Shown: positions 13,320 to 23,757, counted from the stretch's first letter. The stretch is 64,000 nucleotides of DNA from Mercenaria mercenaria (GCF_021730395.1 NC_069362.1:85576001-85640000), one strand, 5' to 3'. Program-made: numbers and translations. The notes: generated by a model not told the origin, from the sequence alone.

Positions 13320-14160
13320 GTTTCCAGAGGGTTTCCATCTTTTGTCATTAAAGAAAGTTGGGGTTATGATGCTGAACAAAATACTTAAAATTTGGAATCA
13401 AAAACCCTTTTTAGTAATAACAGAGGTTTTTGAGTGGGAAAATTTCAAACAAAACTTTAAACCCCAAAATTTTTAAGTAAAAAAGGGGGGAAAATTTAAG
13501 AAAAAAATTTGGTTTTCCCTGTTATGCACCTTGTGTTATATAAGGGGAATGATTTTTGAACCAATTTTTTAAGGTGAATCAGATCCATTCAGGGGGAAAC
13601 AGAGATAGAGTGAAAGTGCATAAAACTTTACCTAAAACCTAAGGGAAAGGGAATAATTCCCTAAAAATTGTGCCAGAGTTATCATCTTGTGTCATAGATG
13701 TGGGTGATAGCTGAAAAACTACTTAAGTTTTAATCAAATCCATTCGAAAAACAGAGACGAGTGAAATGCAACCCAAAAATTTTAACCCGAAATTTTAAGT
13801 TAAAAAGGGGGGAAAAAATTCATGAAAAAAAGTGGGGGCCCAAGTTAAACACCTTTTTTTAATAAGAAGTGTTGATGAAAGTTGAAAAAAATATTTTTAA
13901 ATTTGAATCAAATCCATTCAGTAAAACGAGATAAGTTAAAGTGCATCAAAAAAATTTAAAACCCGGAAAAACTAAGTGAAAAGGGGGGGGTAATTTTATG
14001 AAAAAAGGGTTTTCCAGAGTTATACCTTATGTCATAAGATTGGGGATATGGGAATAAGTATTTCAATTTGGGAACAAAACCATCAAGGGGAATTACAAGA
14101 TAATTGGGAAAAAAAAGGAAAATTTCACCAAAACTTTAAAACCCAAAGGGGGGCGCGGAA
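13320..14160 (+). repeat. Tandem repeat of ~170-bp unit, about five copies
   Basis: The anchor CCAGAGTTAT or a blurred version of it occurs at about 13,324, 13,517, 13,673, 13,839 and 14,013. Each is followed by words such as ATCAAATCCATTCAG and AGTGCAT. Spacing is 156-193 bases. This is a familiar bivalve tandem unit, usually the core of a non-autonomous element. Here it has been spread by sequence error, and it abuts the palindrome array that begins near 14.23 kb. No AACAAGAG head or hairpin end was identified with confidence. Confidence 0.6.
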
Positions 14161-14229
14161 AGACGCCCACCAACCAGGGGGGAAGGGGGGTAGGGTCCCT
14201 TTTACTTCGTTATTGTCAAGGCCCAAAAA

Positions 14230-14520
14230 TTTCCCGGGGGAACTGTCAGTTTTTTTCCCCCCCCGTCAGTTTTTTTCCCCGGGGGAAAAAAGACAAATTA
14301 GTTTCTTCCCCCGGGGGGAAAAAATTTTATAGTCATTTTTTTCCCGGGGGGGGAAACTATGGTCAGTTTTTTCCCCCCCCATCCCAAATTTTTTTCCCCC
14401 CCAAACGCAACTTTTTAAATCTTTATCTTTTTTATGGGGGGGAAAAAAATAACTAGTCAATTCTTTCCCCCCCTTTTCAATTTTTCCTGGCTAGTCAAAT
14501 TTTTTCCCCTGTTAGGAATT
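14230..14520. repeat. Left fringe: spacer-poor palindromes
   Basis: Several G-run/A-run and T-run/C-run arms follow each other closely, with CTGTCAG or TAGTCA between them and little or none of the ~25-bp spacer found in the main array. The fringe is followed by about 200 bases of AT-rich text (14,520-14,720). Confidence 0.5.
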
Positions 14521-14739
14521 GGAAACTGGTTATTCTTTTTTAAATTTTTAAAATAGCCTTTTTTTTTATTTTCCCATAGTCGGTTTTTTTATTTAAATTT
14601 CCCAAAAAAAATAAGAAATATGTTTCATATTTTTGTGTAAATTAAAGAAATGTTTTTTTAAAGAAATTATTTTTTAAATTTTTCTTTTTATTTTTTTTTT
14701 TTGCCTTTTTCCCCGTTTCCCAATTTTTTCTAAGGAAGG

Positions 14740-17700
14740 GAAAATTTCTGCTGGTCATTCTTTTTCCCCGTAGCCCCGTTCTTTACCATTTAAGGGGGGG
14801 AAATAAATTGACCTCATTTCTTTTCCCCCAGCTGTACTTGCTCTTTAGGTGGGGGAAAAAATTGGGGGTGGTCAGTTCTTTTCCCCCCAACCAGTACTTT
14901 GGGCCCGTCAGGGGGGGGAAAATGAAATTGACCCTCCGTTTCTTTCCCCCCCTACCAGTTCTTTCTTTTTTCAGGGGGGGGAAAAAAATTGACCTGTCCC
15001 CTTTCTTTCCCCCTAGCCAGTACTGCTCTGTTAAGTGGGGAAAAATTTTTTTTGACTGGTCATTCTTTCCCCCCCCTATCTATACCCTTTAAAGTCCGGG
15101 GGGGGGAGAAATTGCCATCATTTTTTTCCCCTAGCACGTACTTTTTTTTTTTCAGGGGGGGAAAAAATTGACCCAAACAGGGTTTTTTCCCCCCACCATT
15201 TTTTTGACCTGTTTGGGTTTTGGGGGGAAGAAAAATTTAACCCTCGGGGTTTTTTTCCCCCCTTGGGGCCCGGGCTTGACCTGTCAGGTGGGGGAAGAAA
15301 ATTTTCTAGTCATTCTTTCCCCCCTATCCCGTACTTGACCCCTTTAGGGGGGGAAAAAATTGCTGGTTTTGTTCTTTCCCCCTAGCCGACCCTTTACCTT
15401 TTTAAAGGGGGGGAAAAAAAAATTGACCAGTCCGTTCTTTCCCTGCTTTCATAAACTTGGCCGGTCAGGGGAGGAAGAAAATTTCTGGCATTTTTTTCCC
15501 CCCCTTAAACGTACTTGCTAGGGAGGAAAGAACTGACTGGCAATTTTTTCCCCACCTGGGCAAAAGGGGGGTATGGGTAGGGGGAAAAAACTGACGAACA
15601 TTTTCTTTGCCCCCCTAACAGAGCAAGTAAATTCCTAGAGGGGGGGAAAAAATTGACCGGTCAGTTCTTTCCCCCCCACCAGTGCCCTTTACCCGTCAGG
15701 GGGGGAAGAAATTTTACTATCAGTTTTTTCCCCCCCTAACCAGTACTTGAATGGCAGGTGGGGGGGAAAAAATTAAACCGGTCCCTTCTTTCCCCCTAGC
15801 CAGAATTGACCTTTTAGGTGGGAAGAAAAAATTGGGCCAGTCAGTTCTTTTTCCCCCCCCTCAAATACTTGACTTGTCTGGGGGGAAAAAATTTTTCCCC
15901 TCAAAATTCCTTTTCCCCCCTAAAGGGAATAAATTTCTAGGGAGAAAAAACGGGGCGGGCAATTTCTTTTCCCCCCTGACAAAGCAAGTACTGGCTACGG
16001 GGGGGAAAAACTCCCTTTAATTTTTTCCCCACCCGACAGGTCCCGTACGGCTAGGGGGGAAAAAACGACCGAAAATTTTTTTTTCGCCCACCTAAAAGAG
16101 CAAGTATTGGTTTGAGGGGGGAAGAAATTGACCAGTCAAGTTCCCCTTTTCCCCCCCAAGTACTTTAACCCTCAGGGGGGAAAATTAACCAGTCGGGTTT
16201 TTTCCCCCCTAGCCAGTACTTGACCTGGGCGGGGGGGGGAAAAAAATTTGACCAGTCAGTTTTTTTCCCCCCTTGCCAATATTTACGTATCAAGGGGGGG
16301 AAAAAAAAAGACAAATTAGCTATTTCCCCCCCCTAGTTAAATTGAGGGGCAGGTGGGGGGGAAAATTGACCTTTAGTTTTTTTCCCCCTTTGCCAGTACT
16401 TGCTTTTCAGGTTGGGGGGAAAAAATTGACCCGGTTTAGTTCTTCCCCCCCTAGCCAGTTCTTGAACCCGTCAGGGGGGGGGAGAAAAAAATTGACCAGT
16501 CCGTTCTTTTCCCCTACCAGTAATTGCCCCCAGGTTGGGGGAAAAAATTGACCCGGGCAGTTCTTTCCCCCTACCAGAACTTGACCTTTCAGGGGGGGAG
16601 AAGAAATTTACCATTTATTCTTTCCCCCCTAAATTTTTATCTTGACCTGGGCAGGGGGGGGAAGAAATTACTGGGCATTCTTTCCCCTCTAGGGGAGTAA
16701 CACTAGAAAGAAAATGCCGGGCAATTTTTCCCCCCTTCCAGTACTTGGGTTTTGTTAGGTGGGGGAAGAAAATGTCCCCATCCCTTCTTTTCCCCCATAG
16801 CCATGCCCTTTACCTGTCAGTTGGGGGGAGAAAAAATTTACTGGCAGTTTTTTCCCCCCCCAAAGCCATACTTCTCTGTTGGGGGGGGGAAAGAACTGGG
16901 CCGGTTCCCAATTTTCCCCCCACCTAAAGAGCCAAATAACTGGTAGGGGGGGAAAAAAACCGACTGGTCAATTTTTATTTTGCCTCCCTTTACAGGTCAA
17001 GTGCTGGCTTGGGGGAAAAAATCTGCCGGTCAATTTTTTTCCCGACCTGTCAGGTCCCAATAGGGGTAGGGGGAAAAAAACGGGCTAGTCAAAAATTTTT
17101 CCCCACCTGATAGGGGAAATATTGCTAGGGGGGAAAGAACTGACTGGGCCAAATTTTTTTCCCCCCCCTGTTTGGTCAAATAAATCAAGGGGGGAAAAAA
17201 TTTAAACCGGGCAATTTTTTCTCCCCACCCAACAGGTCAGGTATTTGCAAGGGGGGGGAAAAAACTGACCCCTTTAATTTTTTCTCCCCACCCCACTTCA
17301 AGTACGGTCCCGGGGGAAAAAAACGACCCTTCCCAATTTTTTCCCCACCGGAAAAGGTCAAATACTGGCCAGGGGGGAAAAAAAACTTTACCGGCCCAAT
17401 TTTCTTCTCCCCACACCACAGGTTTAAGTACTAACCCATATTTAGGGGGGGAAAAAACTGGGCAAAAATCAATTTTTTTTCCCCCACCTTACAGGGGCAA
17501 GTACTGGCTTTTGGGGGGAAAAAAATACCGTCAATTTTTTCCCCCCACCTGACTTAAATATAATGCTAGGGGGAATGAACGGGAAAATCAATTTTTTTTT
17601 TCCCAAACCCGATGATCAGGATATGCTACAAAAAGTAGGGGGGAAAGAATGACCGGTTTAATTTTTCCCCCACCGGGTAGGTTTAGTATATGCCAAGGGG

Positions 17701-18505
17701 GGGAAAAAACTGACTAGTCAAATTTTTTTCCCCCCCTGAAGGGCCAGTATGGCAAAGGGGGGGGGGAAAATGACCCGGCAGTTTCTTCCCCCACCAATAG
17801 GTCAAAGGGTTTTAAACCCAAGGGGGGGAAAACTGACGGTCAATTTCTTCCCCCACCTATAGGGAAGGGATATGCTAGGAGGGAAAGAATTTTTCCGGGC
17901 AATTTTTTCTCCCCCCGGGCAGGCAAAATTTTGGCTAGCGGGGGGAAAGAACTGACCGGTCAATTTCTTCCCCCACCTGATAGGTCAAGTATATGCAAGG
18001 GGGAAGAACTGACTAGTCAATTCCTTCCCCCACCTGATAGATGAAATATATGCTAGGGGGTAAAGAACTGACTGGTCAATTTCTTCCCCCATCTGATAGG
18101 TCAAGTATATGCTAGGAGGGAAAGAACTGACCGGTCAATTTCTTCTCCCCACCCGACAGGTCAAGTACTAGCTAGGGGGGGAAAGAACCGAACGGCCAAT
18201 TTCTTCCCCCACCTGACAGGTCAAGTACTGTCTAGGGGGGAAAGAACTGACCGGTCAGTTTCTTCCCCCACCTGATAGGTCAAGTATATGCAAGGGGGGA
18301 AAGAACTGACTAGTCAGTTTCTTCCCCCACCTATATGCTAGGGGGAAAGAACTGACCGGTCAATTTCTTTCCCCACCTGATAGGTGAAATATACGCTAGG
18401 GGGGAAATAAGTGACTGGTCAATTTTTTCCCCCACCTGATAGGTCAAGTATATGCAAGGGAGAAAAGAACTGACCAGTCAATTTCTTCCCCGCACCTGAC
18501 AGATA
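14740..18505. repeat. Palindrome-linked minisatellite, ~59-bp unit, roughly 65 copies
   Basis: Each unit holds a near-perfect palindrome whose left arm reads GGGGGAAAGAACTGAC and whose right arm is its reverse complement. The centre varies (CTAG, CCGG, CTGG, CCAG between GA and TC). An asymmetric spacer of about 25 bases follows. In one orientation the spacer reads CCTGACAGGTCAAGTACT, and in the other it reads AGTACTTGACCTGTCAGG. By eye the second form fills about 14.74-15.50, 15.67-15.89 and 16.15-16.87 kb. The first form fills about 15.53-15.64, 15.90-16.12 and 16.90-18.50 kb. Base quality is poor until about 17.9 kb and good after it, where the unit length is 58-60. Open frames through the array are repeat translation and are not genes. 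No function is claimed. Confidence 0.85.
17930..18505. repeat. Clean right end of the array, two spacer subtypes
   Basis: Ten units are readable with little ambiguity. Subtype A spacers carry GATAGGTCAAGTATATGC, and subtype B spacers carry GACAGGTCAAGTACT. The order is approximately B, A, A', A, B, B, A, A (internal deletion near 18,330), A', A, then a final unit that breaks off into unique sequence at CCTGACAGATATTAAA. All spacers in this part point the same way. Confidence 0.75.
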
Positions 18506-18925
18506 TTAAATAGTAATGGCAATCAAACAGAAGTTAAAAAATTTGATTTGACAAAAAAAACATTGATTAAAGTTACAAAAAAAAACATACAGGTTTATTC
18601 AAATGAAAAACAATACCTGTTTCTTTCTGAAATTTATATGGAAAATGAATAGACACTTGTGTCCCAAAAAACAAAAAAGAATCCAGTACTTTGAAGGGAA
18701 AACTGGGGGGAAAGAACTGACAAAGTCAGTTTTTTTCCCTGGGGAAAAAATCTGACTAATAGTCAGTTTCTTTCCCTATCAGAAAACGTTTTCCCAAAGG
18801 GGGGGAAAAAACTGACTAGGGGGGAAGAAACGACTAGTCATTTTTTTCCCGGAGGAAAAAGAATTGACTAGTCAGTTTTTTCCCCCGGGAAAGAACTGAC
18901 TGGGGGAAAAACTGGGCTGTTACAC
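18506..18925. repeat. Unique 190 bp, then right fringe of spacer-less palindromes
   Basis: About 190 bases of unique AT-rich text are followed from 18,700 by at least four palindromes of the same family (GACTAGTCAGTTTCTT type arms). They are joined directly or by a few bases, without the array spacer. The arrangement mirrors the fringe on the left side of the array. Confidence 0.6.
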
Positions 18926-19214
18926 CGGGCCAAATGCGAAACTGGCCCCTGCCACTAAAGTTTGACTCATTCAGATTAGTTGTTTCATTCTAAACATGTG
19001 AGCACATTTATTATTCGCTGTATCATTACGTACATATTGATGTTATATTTGAAATCTTTTGTGAAAATGATGGGCTGTAACATTTATCACATTAAAATAT
19101 ATTTGACTTATGTTCTATTAATGACAAAAAACATGATTCATAGTCAACCCTATGAATGTCAGACAGTACATTGTCATTAATCATTTATAAATCTTGCTTT
19201 CCATTCAAATTCAA
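18926..19214. other. No feature seen
   Basis: This is clean AT-rich sequence with only short chance open frames (18,980-19,180). Nothing was recognised. Confidence 0.5.
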
Positions 19215-19410
19215 CAAGTTACTTAATAAAGGACATTGTGTCTGAAATCATTTAGTCCTGCACCTCTTATTCATGTGGAGAAGTAGGCAGTCATTTTGCG
19301 GAGAACAGGTTTGTACTGGTACAGAATCCAGGAACACCAGAGGTTAAGGTTAACTGCCTGCCATAACATGACTGAAATACTGTTGAAAAAACGCCTGTTA
19401 AACCACTTAG
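19215..19410 (+). mobile_element. SINE body and tail, 5'-truncated
   Basis: It matches, in the same order and in opposite orientation, the 3' two-thirds of the SINE at 47,275-47,538. Shared words include CATTGTGTCTGAAATCAT, TGCGGAGAACAGG, TACAGAATCCA and the tail ACTGTTGAAAAA. The tRNA-like head is missing, so this copy is truncated at its 5' end. Confidence 0.65.
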
Positions 19411-19820
19411 TATCTATCTAAAAATAGAGAAAAGTGGAAACTTAGACTTAACATACATGTATGTACATGCAGCTTAAGTCTTATCCGTTTGTAATAAGAA
19501 ACTAAATAAAGATTCTTGTATTTTATAAAACGGTTATTGGGCGAGCTGCACCAGGATTTGAAAACCGGTCAATTCTGGATGTCAATAAGATTACTGATTT
19601 GAAAGATAAGTGAAACGCCTGGATAATTTTTAGTCAGTAAACATGATAACTGTATGTTACTTGTATATTGCATATGGCTATTCAGTGCTGTATCTAATCT
19701 AAACAATGGATGAGATTGAATTTCGATGACTGATTAATATCTGATTTAACCCTACCATGCTTAATTTAGGGACAAGTGTAGACACAGCCAATCAAATAAA
19801 ATAACTGGTCCCATATGATA

Positions 19821-20318
19821 AAAAAAGGGGGGGCCCCAAAATGGCCCTCTATCGCTCACCTGTATCATTGCACTTAAGGACAAGAAGGTCAAAAAATCAT
19901 ATTCAGATCAATCAAAAAATTATGTGAAAATATTGTTGAAATTTTTCTTCAAGTTACTTCAAATAAAATTATTTTCAATCAGCCCGTGTTCCATGCCCAA
20001 AGGATTACATCAGAGGAAGATGGAGCAAAATTTTGACTGATGAACCCTACAGGACAGGAACAACAAAGAGAAGAAATTAAAAATAAATCTAAGTCCTCAA
20101 AAAATATCTAAGTCCAAAGGACAGGAAAAACCCAAAGGGAAGAAATTAATAAAAAAAGAAAAAAAAGTTTTACAAGGTCAGGTATGTCAAAATACACCTA
20201 AAATTGGAGGTACCATCCTGTTGAACCACAGAAAGTGGTCTCGGTTTTTCCCTACGGCCAATAATAAAAAAGTTAGTAAATAAGCTATTAATAGTAATGT
20301 AAAATGGAAGTAATTAAA
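19821..20318 (+). mobile_element. Outer tandem-core element, 5' half, interrupted
   Basis: The head reads as a blurred GGCCATAATGGCCCT followed by ATCGCTCACCTG, the same head as the copy at 20,319. The body has landmarks GATGGAGCAAAA, GGACAGGAACAAC, CAAAATACACCTA and GGTTTTTCCCTA, and it runs to AGTAATTAAA at 20,318. There a second copy of the same family is inserted. The outer copy seems to resume at about 21,756 with ATGTAAGTGAACAAAGAAGG. This would be a self-insertion. Confidence 0.55.
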
Positions 20319-21755
20319 AACAAGAGGGCCATGATGGCCCTAAATCGCTCACCTGTTATCATTGCACTTGAGGACAAGAAGGTCCTCAAAAAAAAAAATC
20401 TAAGTCCAAAGGACGGGAAAACAACAAAGGGGAAGAAATTTAACCAAAAAGAAATTTTTTTTTTTAAAAGTACAGATAGTCAAAATACACCTAAAATTGG
20501 AGGGTACCATCCATGTTGAAAACCGCAGGAAAGTGGTTCGGTTTTTCCCTACAGCCAGTAAAAAAAAAGGGTTACTAAAAATAAGCTATTTATAGTAACG
20601 TAAAAGGGAAGTAATTAAAAAGAAATTATTGTAAGTGAAAAAAAAGAAGGATCTGCCAAATAAATCTGTTCACATTAATGAATTTCAGATCATTTAATCT
20701 TCATTATTTTTGGGGATATATACCCTTTCAATTTGAAATAAAAGGGAGGTAATTAGACAAAAAAATCAGTCCATAGTTATCTACCCTGTTTGGGCTCAGT
20801 CCCAACTAATGACAATAATGAAATTTCAAAAAAGGGCCCCTATAAGTACTTACTGATATAAATTCATTTGATCACAATCGGGAGGTAATCAGATATAAAT
20901 AAACTCTGGAACCAAACGATTGGATCTGATTTTCATGGAATCCAAGATTTATTGTTGTTGAAGATATTTTGGAAGTTTGCATCAAATCAAACCATAAATG
21001 AAGTCTCTATATGGCTGCAAAAGCCAAAATAACAAATTTTGGACATTTAGGGGGCCATAACTCTGGAACCCATGATGGAATCTGGCCAGTCCAAGAAAGG
21101 AACCAAGATCTTATGGCGACACAGGTTTGTGCAAGTTTGATTAAATTCAAATCATAAATGAAGCTGCTATTGTGCAGACAAGGTCAAAATAGCTAATTTT
21201 GGCCCTTTCAGGGGCCATAACTCTGGAACCCATAATAGATCTCGCCATTCAAGAGAGGAACAAAGATCTTATAGTGATACAAGTTGTGTGCAAGTTTGGT
21301 TAAAATAAAATCATAAATGAAGTGCTATTGTGCAGACAAGGTCAAAATAGCTAATTCTGGCCCTTTCAGGGGCATAACTCTTTTACCCATATTGGAATCT
21401 GGCCAGTTCAACAAGGAACCAAGATCTTATGGTGATACAAGTTGTGTGCCAGTTTGGTAAAAATCAAATCATAAATAAAGCTGCTATTGTGCAGACAAGG
21501 TCAAAATAGCTAATTTTGGCCCTTTCAAGGGCCATAACTCTGGAACCCATATTGGGATCGGGCCCCAGTTCAAGAAAGGAACCGAGATCTTATGGTGATA
21601 CAAGTTGTGTGAAAGGTTTGGTTAAATAAAAATCAAAAATGAAACCACTATCGTGCAGCAAGAAATTGATGACGGACGCACGGACTGACAACGGACGGAC
21701 AGACGAAGGGTGATAAAACAAAAGCTCACCTTGTCACTATGTGACAGGTGAGCTA
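20319..21755 (+). mobile_element. AACAAGAG-headed element with ~160-bp tandem core and hairpin end
   Basis: It starts AACAAGAG, followed by a self-complementary GGGCCATGATGGCCC and CGCTCACCTG. It ends with a GGAC-type microsatellite and a hairpin (GCTCACCTTGTCAC / GTGACAGGTGAGC, 21,724-21,753) followed by TAA. The head and tail thus carry inverted CTCACCTG / CAGGTGAG. The core holds about four units of 157-163 bp marked by GGCCATAACTCTGGAACCC near 21,050, 21,212, 21,369 and 21,532. It has no coding capacity. The organisation resembles Helentron-associated interspersed elements (DINE/HINE, oyster 'pearl' type): subterminal inverted repeats, tandem core and 3' hairpin. The family assignment is inference. 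Confidence 0.65.
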
Positions 21756-21793
21756 AAAAATATGTAAGTGAACAAAGAAGGATCTGCCAAAAA
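21756..21793 (+). mobile_element. Outer element resumes after the nested copy
   Basis: GTAAGTGAACAAAGAAGG and GATCTGCC match the internal sequence at about 20,630-20,660 of the nested copy and the minus-strand relative near 53.70 kb. This is the expected continuation of the copy that was broken at 20,318. Confidence 0.5.
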
Positions 21794-22030
21794 AACAAGA
21801 GCACTGCAATGCAACGCAAATGCAGAGCAATAACACACAAAACAAAAGTCATATGACCTTTGACCCCTAAGTGTGACCTTGACCTTGAAGTGAGCCATCC
21901 GAAACATGCGCCCCTGCACAATCGTTTCGATGGGGTGAATATTTGTGTCAGTTTCTTTGAAATCCTTCAAGGGTTCAAGAGTTACAGAGGGGAAAGAAAT
22001 TGCTAACCAACAGACAGACTTTGATAGTGA
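21794..22030 (+). mobile_element. AACAAGAGCACTGC-headed element, 3' end lost
   Basis: It starts AACAAGAG followed by CACTGCAATGCA, then ACACACAAAACAAAAGTCAT and TGACCTTTGACC. The minus-strand copy at about 53,590-53,683 has the same order of words. No 3' hairpin was seen. The sequence ends in a short GACAGACTTTGATAG that recurs near 22,615. Confidence 0.5.
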
Positions 22031-22102
22031 ATAACTATTTTAATTTTTAAAGTCAAAGCTTTGATAGTAACAGATACTGGACTTTATCCAAAACAAAAAC
22101 TT

Positions 22103-22546
22103 AACAAGAAGTGCGTTCCATAAACGCTTGATGCCCCCGGTGGCATCCTTGTCGATACAAAGCAACCTAAGTCCAAAACGAGGTCAAGGTCAAACTGAGG
22201 TCAGGTGATGAATGAGGATGAGGAAAATGGTCACAGGTTACATCGCATTAGTATCAAGTCATTTTTGTAAGGTGTACTGATACTAACAAAACGGTCCCAT
22301 TTGGTTAACCAAGAGATGGCCATACAAAGCAACCTAAGTCCAAAACAAGGTAAAGGTCAAACTCAGTCAAGTGATGTTTGAAGATGAGGAATGGTCACAG
22401 TTCCCATCTGCTTTAGTATCAAGTCATTCTAGTATGGGGAAATTGAAGCTAGACGAAACGGTCCCTTTTGGGTTAACTCGTACGGACTGACAAGGGGACA
22501 GGACAATCACTATTGCCTCCCGCATCAGAAGATGCCGGGGCATAAA
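22103..22546 (+). mobile_element. AACAAGAA-headed element, two-unit core
   Basis: It starts AACAAGAAGTGCG and has a head with TGATGCCCCCGG. It ends GATGCCGGGGCAT, giving subterminal inverted repeats. The core has two units of about 165 bp (22,162 and 22,323) with shared ACAAAGCAACCTAAGTCC and TTAGTATCAAGTCATT. This is a short complete-looking member of the same architectural class as its neighbours, with a different sequence. Confidence 0.6.
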
Positions 22547-23353
22547 AATTATATGTTAAATAGGGACATAACTCTGACAAATTTAATCAGAGTTATGGGG
22601 ATTGTTTTCCTGGTGCAGACTTTGATAGTGATTAACTATATTTTAAGTTTGAAGTCAATAGATTTGAAAGAAACAGAGATATTTGACTTTATCAAAACTT
22701 TAATCAGAGGTGACAGTGACGCTGACCTGGGCGAGTACAATAGCTAGTCTTTTCCTCGAAATATCGAGCTAATAGTACATTGTTTGTTTGTTGCATAACA
22801 GCAAAGGGGCACAAATTGTGAAAATTCGAGGACTGAGATATAAAGTTAAAAATACAACACTCCTATTTGGGGCCCGGGCCCTGGACTATAGACATAAGTT
22901 TACCTACTAGACCAGATAGTTCATGATAATATCCCCAGTACCAACCCAAGTTTCTGTTCCTGTTACAAGTGAAACCAAGCTAAAAAAATAAGGTTGTTCC
23001 AGTAGTTTTTTAAAATTCAGTAGCATAATTAAACAGTTTATGTAAATTTAAGAAATCAAAACTGATTCCCATATATTACAAATTGCATATGACTGTTCAA
23101 GTTATTTTAAAATTTTGATAGTTAATGTTACGCCTTGTTAATTTAAATAGATATGTCTAAAATATAGTTATGTATGAAAACAATAGTTAGCAATGCAAGA
23201 AAGTATTGAGGCAATGTAAGAATTTAACATGTCTAAAACTAGTAAAGACCAAACAAGACAGTTTATTTTTCCTATCCATTACTTTAATGCAATTATCTAG
23301 AAAATATTTGAACATACAAATCTATTGATTTAACTTTCTAAAAAGGACACTAT
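22547..23353. other. No gene seen
   Basis: There is a short open frame at 22,532-22,747 that overlaps the element end and repeats GACTTTGATAGTGA from 22,020. The rest is AT-rich without splice-flanked exons or recognisable repeats. Confidence 0.4.
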
Positions 23354-23566
23354 TTAACCCTTACCATGCTGGACACGATTGTTTCTGCCTTTGCGACCAG
23401 TGTAGACCAAGATCAGCCTGCACATCCGTGCAGTCTGATCATGGTCTGCACTGTTCGCTATTCAGTCAGTAAATTTTAAGTAAACACCCCTTCAATGATA
23501 AATGGTTACTGCCCAAACTGGAAGATGGACCAGTCCATTATAGAAATTTAGCAGGGTAAGGGTTAA
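23354..23566. mobile_element. MITE, 213 bp, TTAA at both ends
   Basis: TTAA (23,354) leads into ACCCTTACCATGCTGG, and the right side reads AGCAGGGTAAGGGTTAA (TTAA at 23,563). This gives terminal inverted repeats with a TTAA target, as in piggyBac-type elements. The middle has CAAGATCAGCCTGCACATCC and GATCATGGTCTGCACTG. It has no coding capacity. A second clean copy of exactly the same length lies at 37,065. Confidence 0.75.
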
Positions 23567-23757
23567 GTCACACTTTTTAAGCACTGTAGATATAGTGATC
23601 TGAAAAATAACCCTGTGTTGAAAACTGGAACAAACTTAATTACACACACCCTTAGTCTGGAAATATTACTGTTTGCTACATCAGGACCAGACAATAATAC
23701 ACTTTTCCCCTCTTCATAACGAAACACCCAAAGGAAATGATTCAAGAAATTGTCCTG

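Larger units (their letters stand above)
2540..17900. other. Low-quality zone: homopolymer-smeared consensus
   Basis: Text here differs from both flanks. Runs of 3-8 identical bases follow one another (blocks such as AAAAGGGG, CCCCTTTT), and isolated single bases are rare. Known repeats inside are recognisable but degraded by substitutions that copy a neighbouring base and by length changes. Examples are the MITE at 6,035 versus its clean copies at 23,354 and 37,065, and the 170-bp tandem unit at 13.3-14.2 kb. Cleaner patches occur near 3,040-3,240, 3,660-3,900 and 5,560-5,660. I infer long-read consensus error, heaviest in repeats. Open frames here should not be taken as genes, and the apparent absence of genes between 4 and 13 kb cannot be trusted. 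Confidence 0.7.

Noticed and set aside
14808-17419. Open frames of 60-94 codons through the palindrome array, both strands
   Set aside because: They are translations of the repeat (FFPP..GGGKK motifs in several frames at once) in poor-quality sequence.
14740-18505. CRISPR-like array (repeat plus spacers)
   Set aside because: Spacers are repeats of one or two sequences rather than unique, the setting is eukaryotic, and no cas gene is present.
14740-18505. Centromeric or telomeric satellite
   Set aside because: Under 4 kb, no telomere motif, and no higher-order array of megabase kind can be seen in this window.
19741-19780. Fourth MITE copy (AACCCTACCATGCTTAA)
   Set aside because: Only the left end resembles the family. 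The centre and right end are missing.
22532-22747. 71-codon open frame (LTNLIRVMGIVFLVQTLIV) as a small membrane protein
   Set aside because: Overlaps the end of a mobile element and repeats words seen at 22,020. No splice or promoter context.
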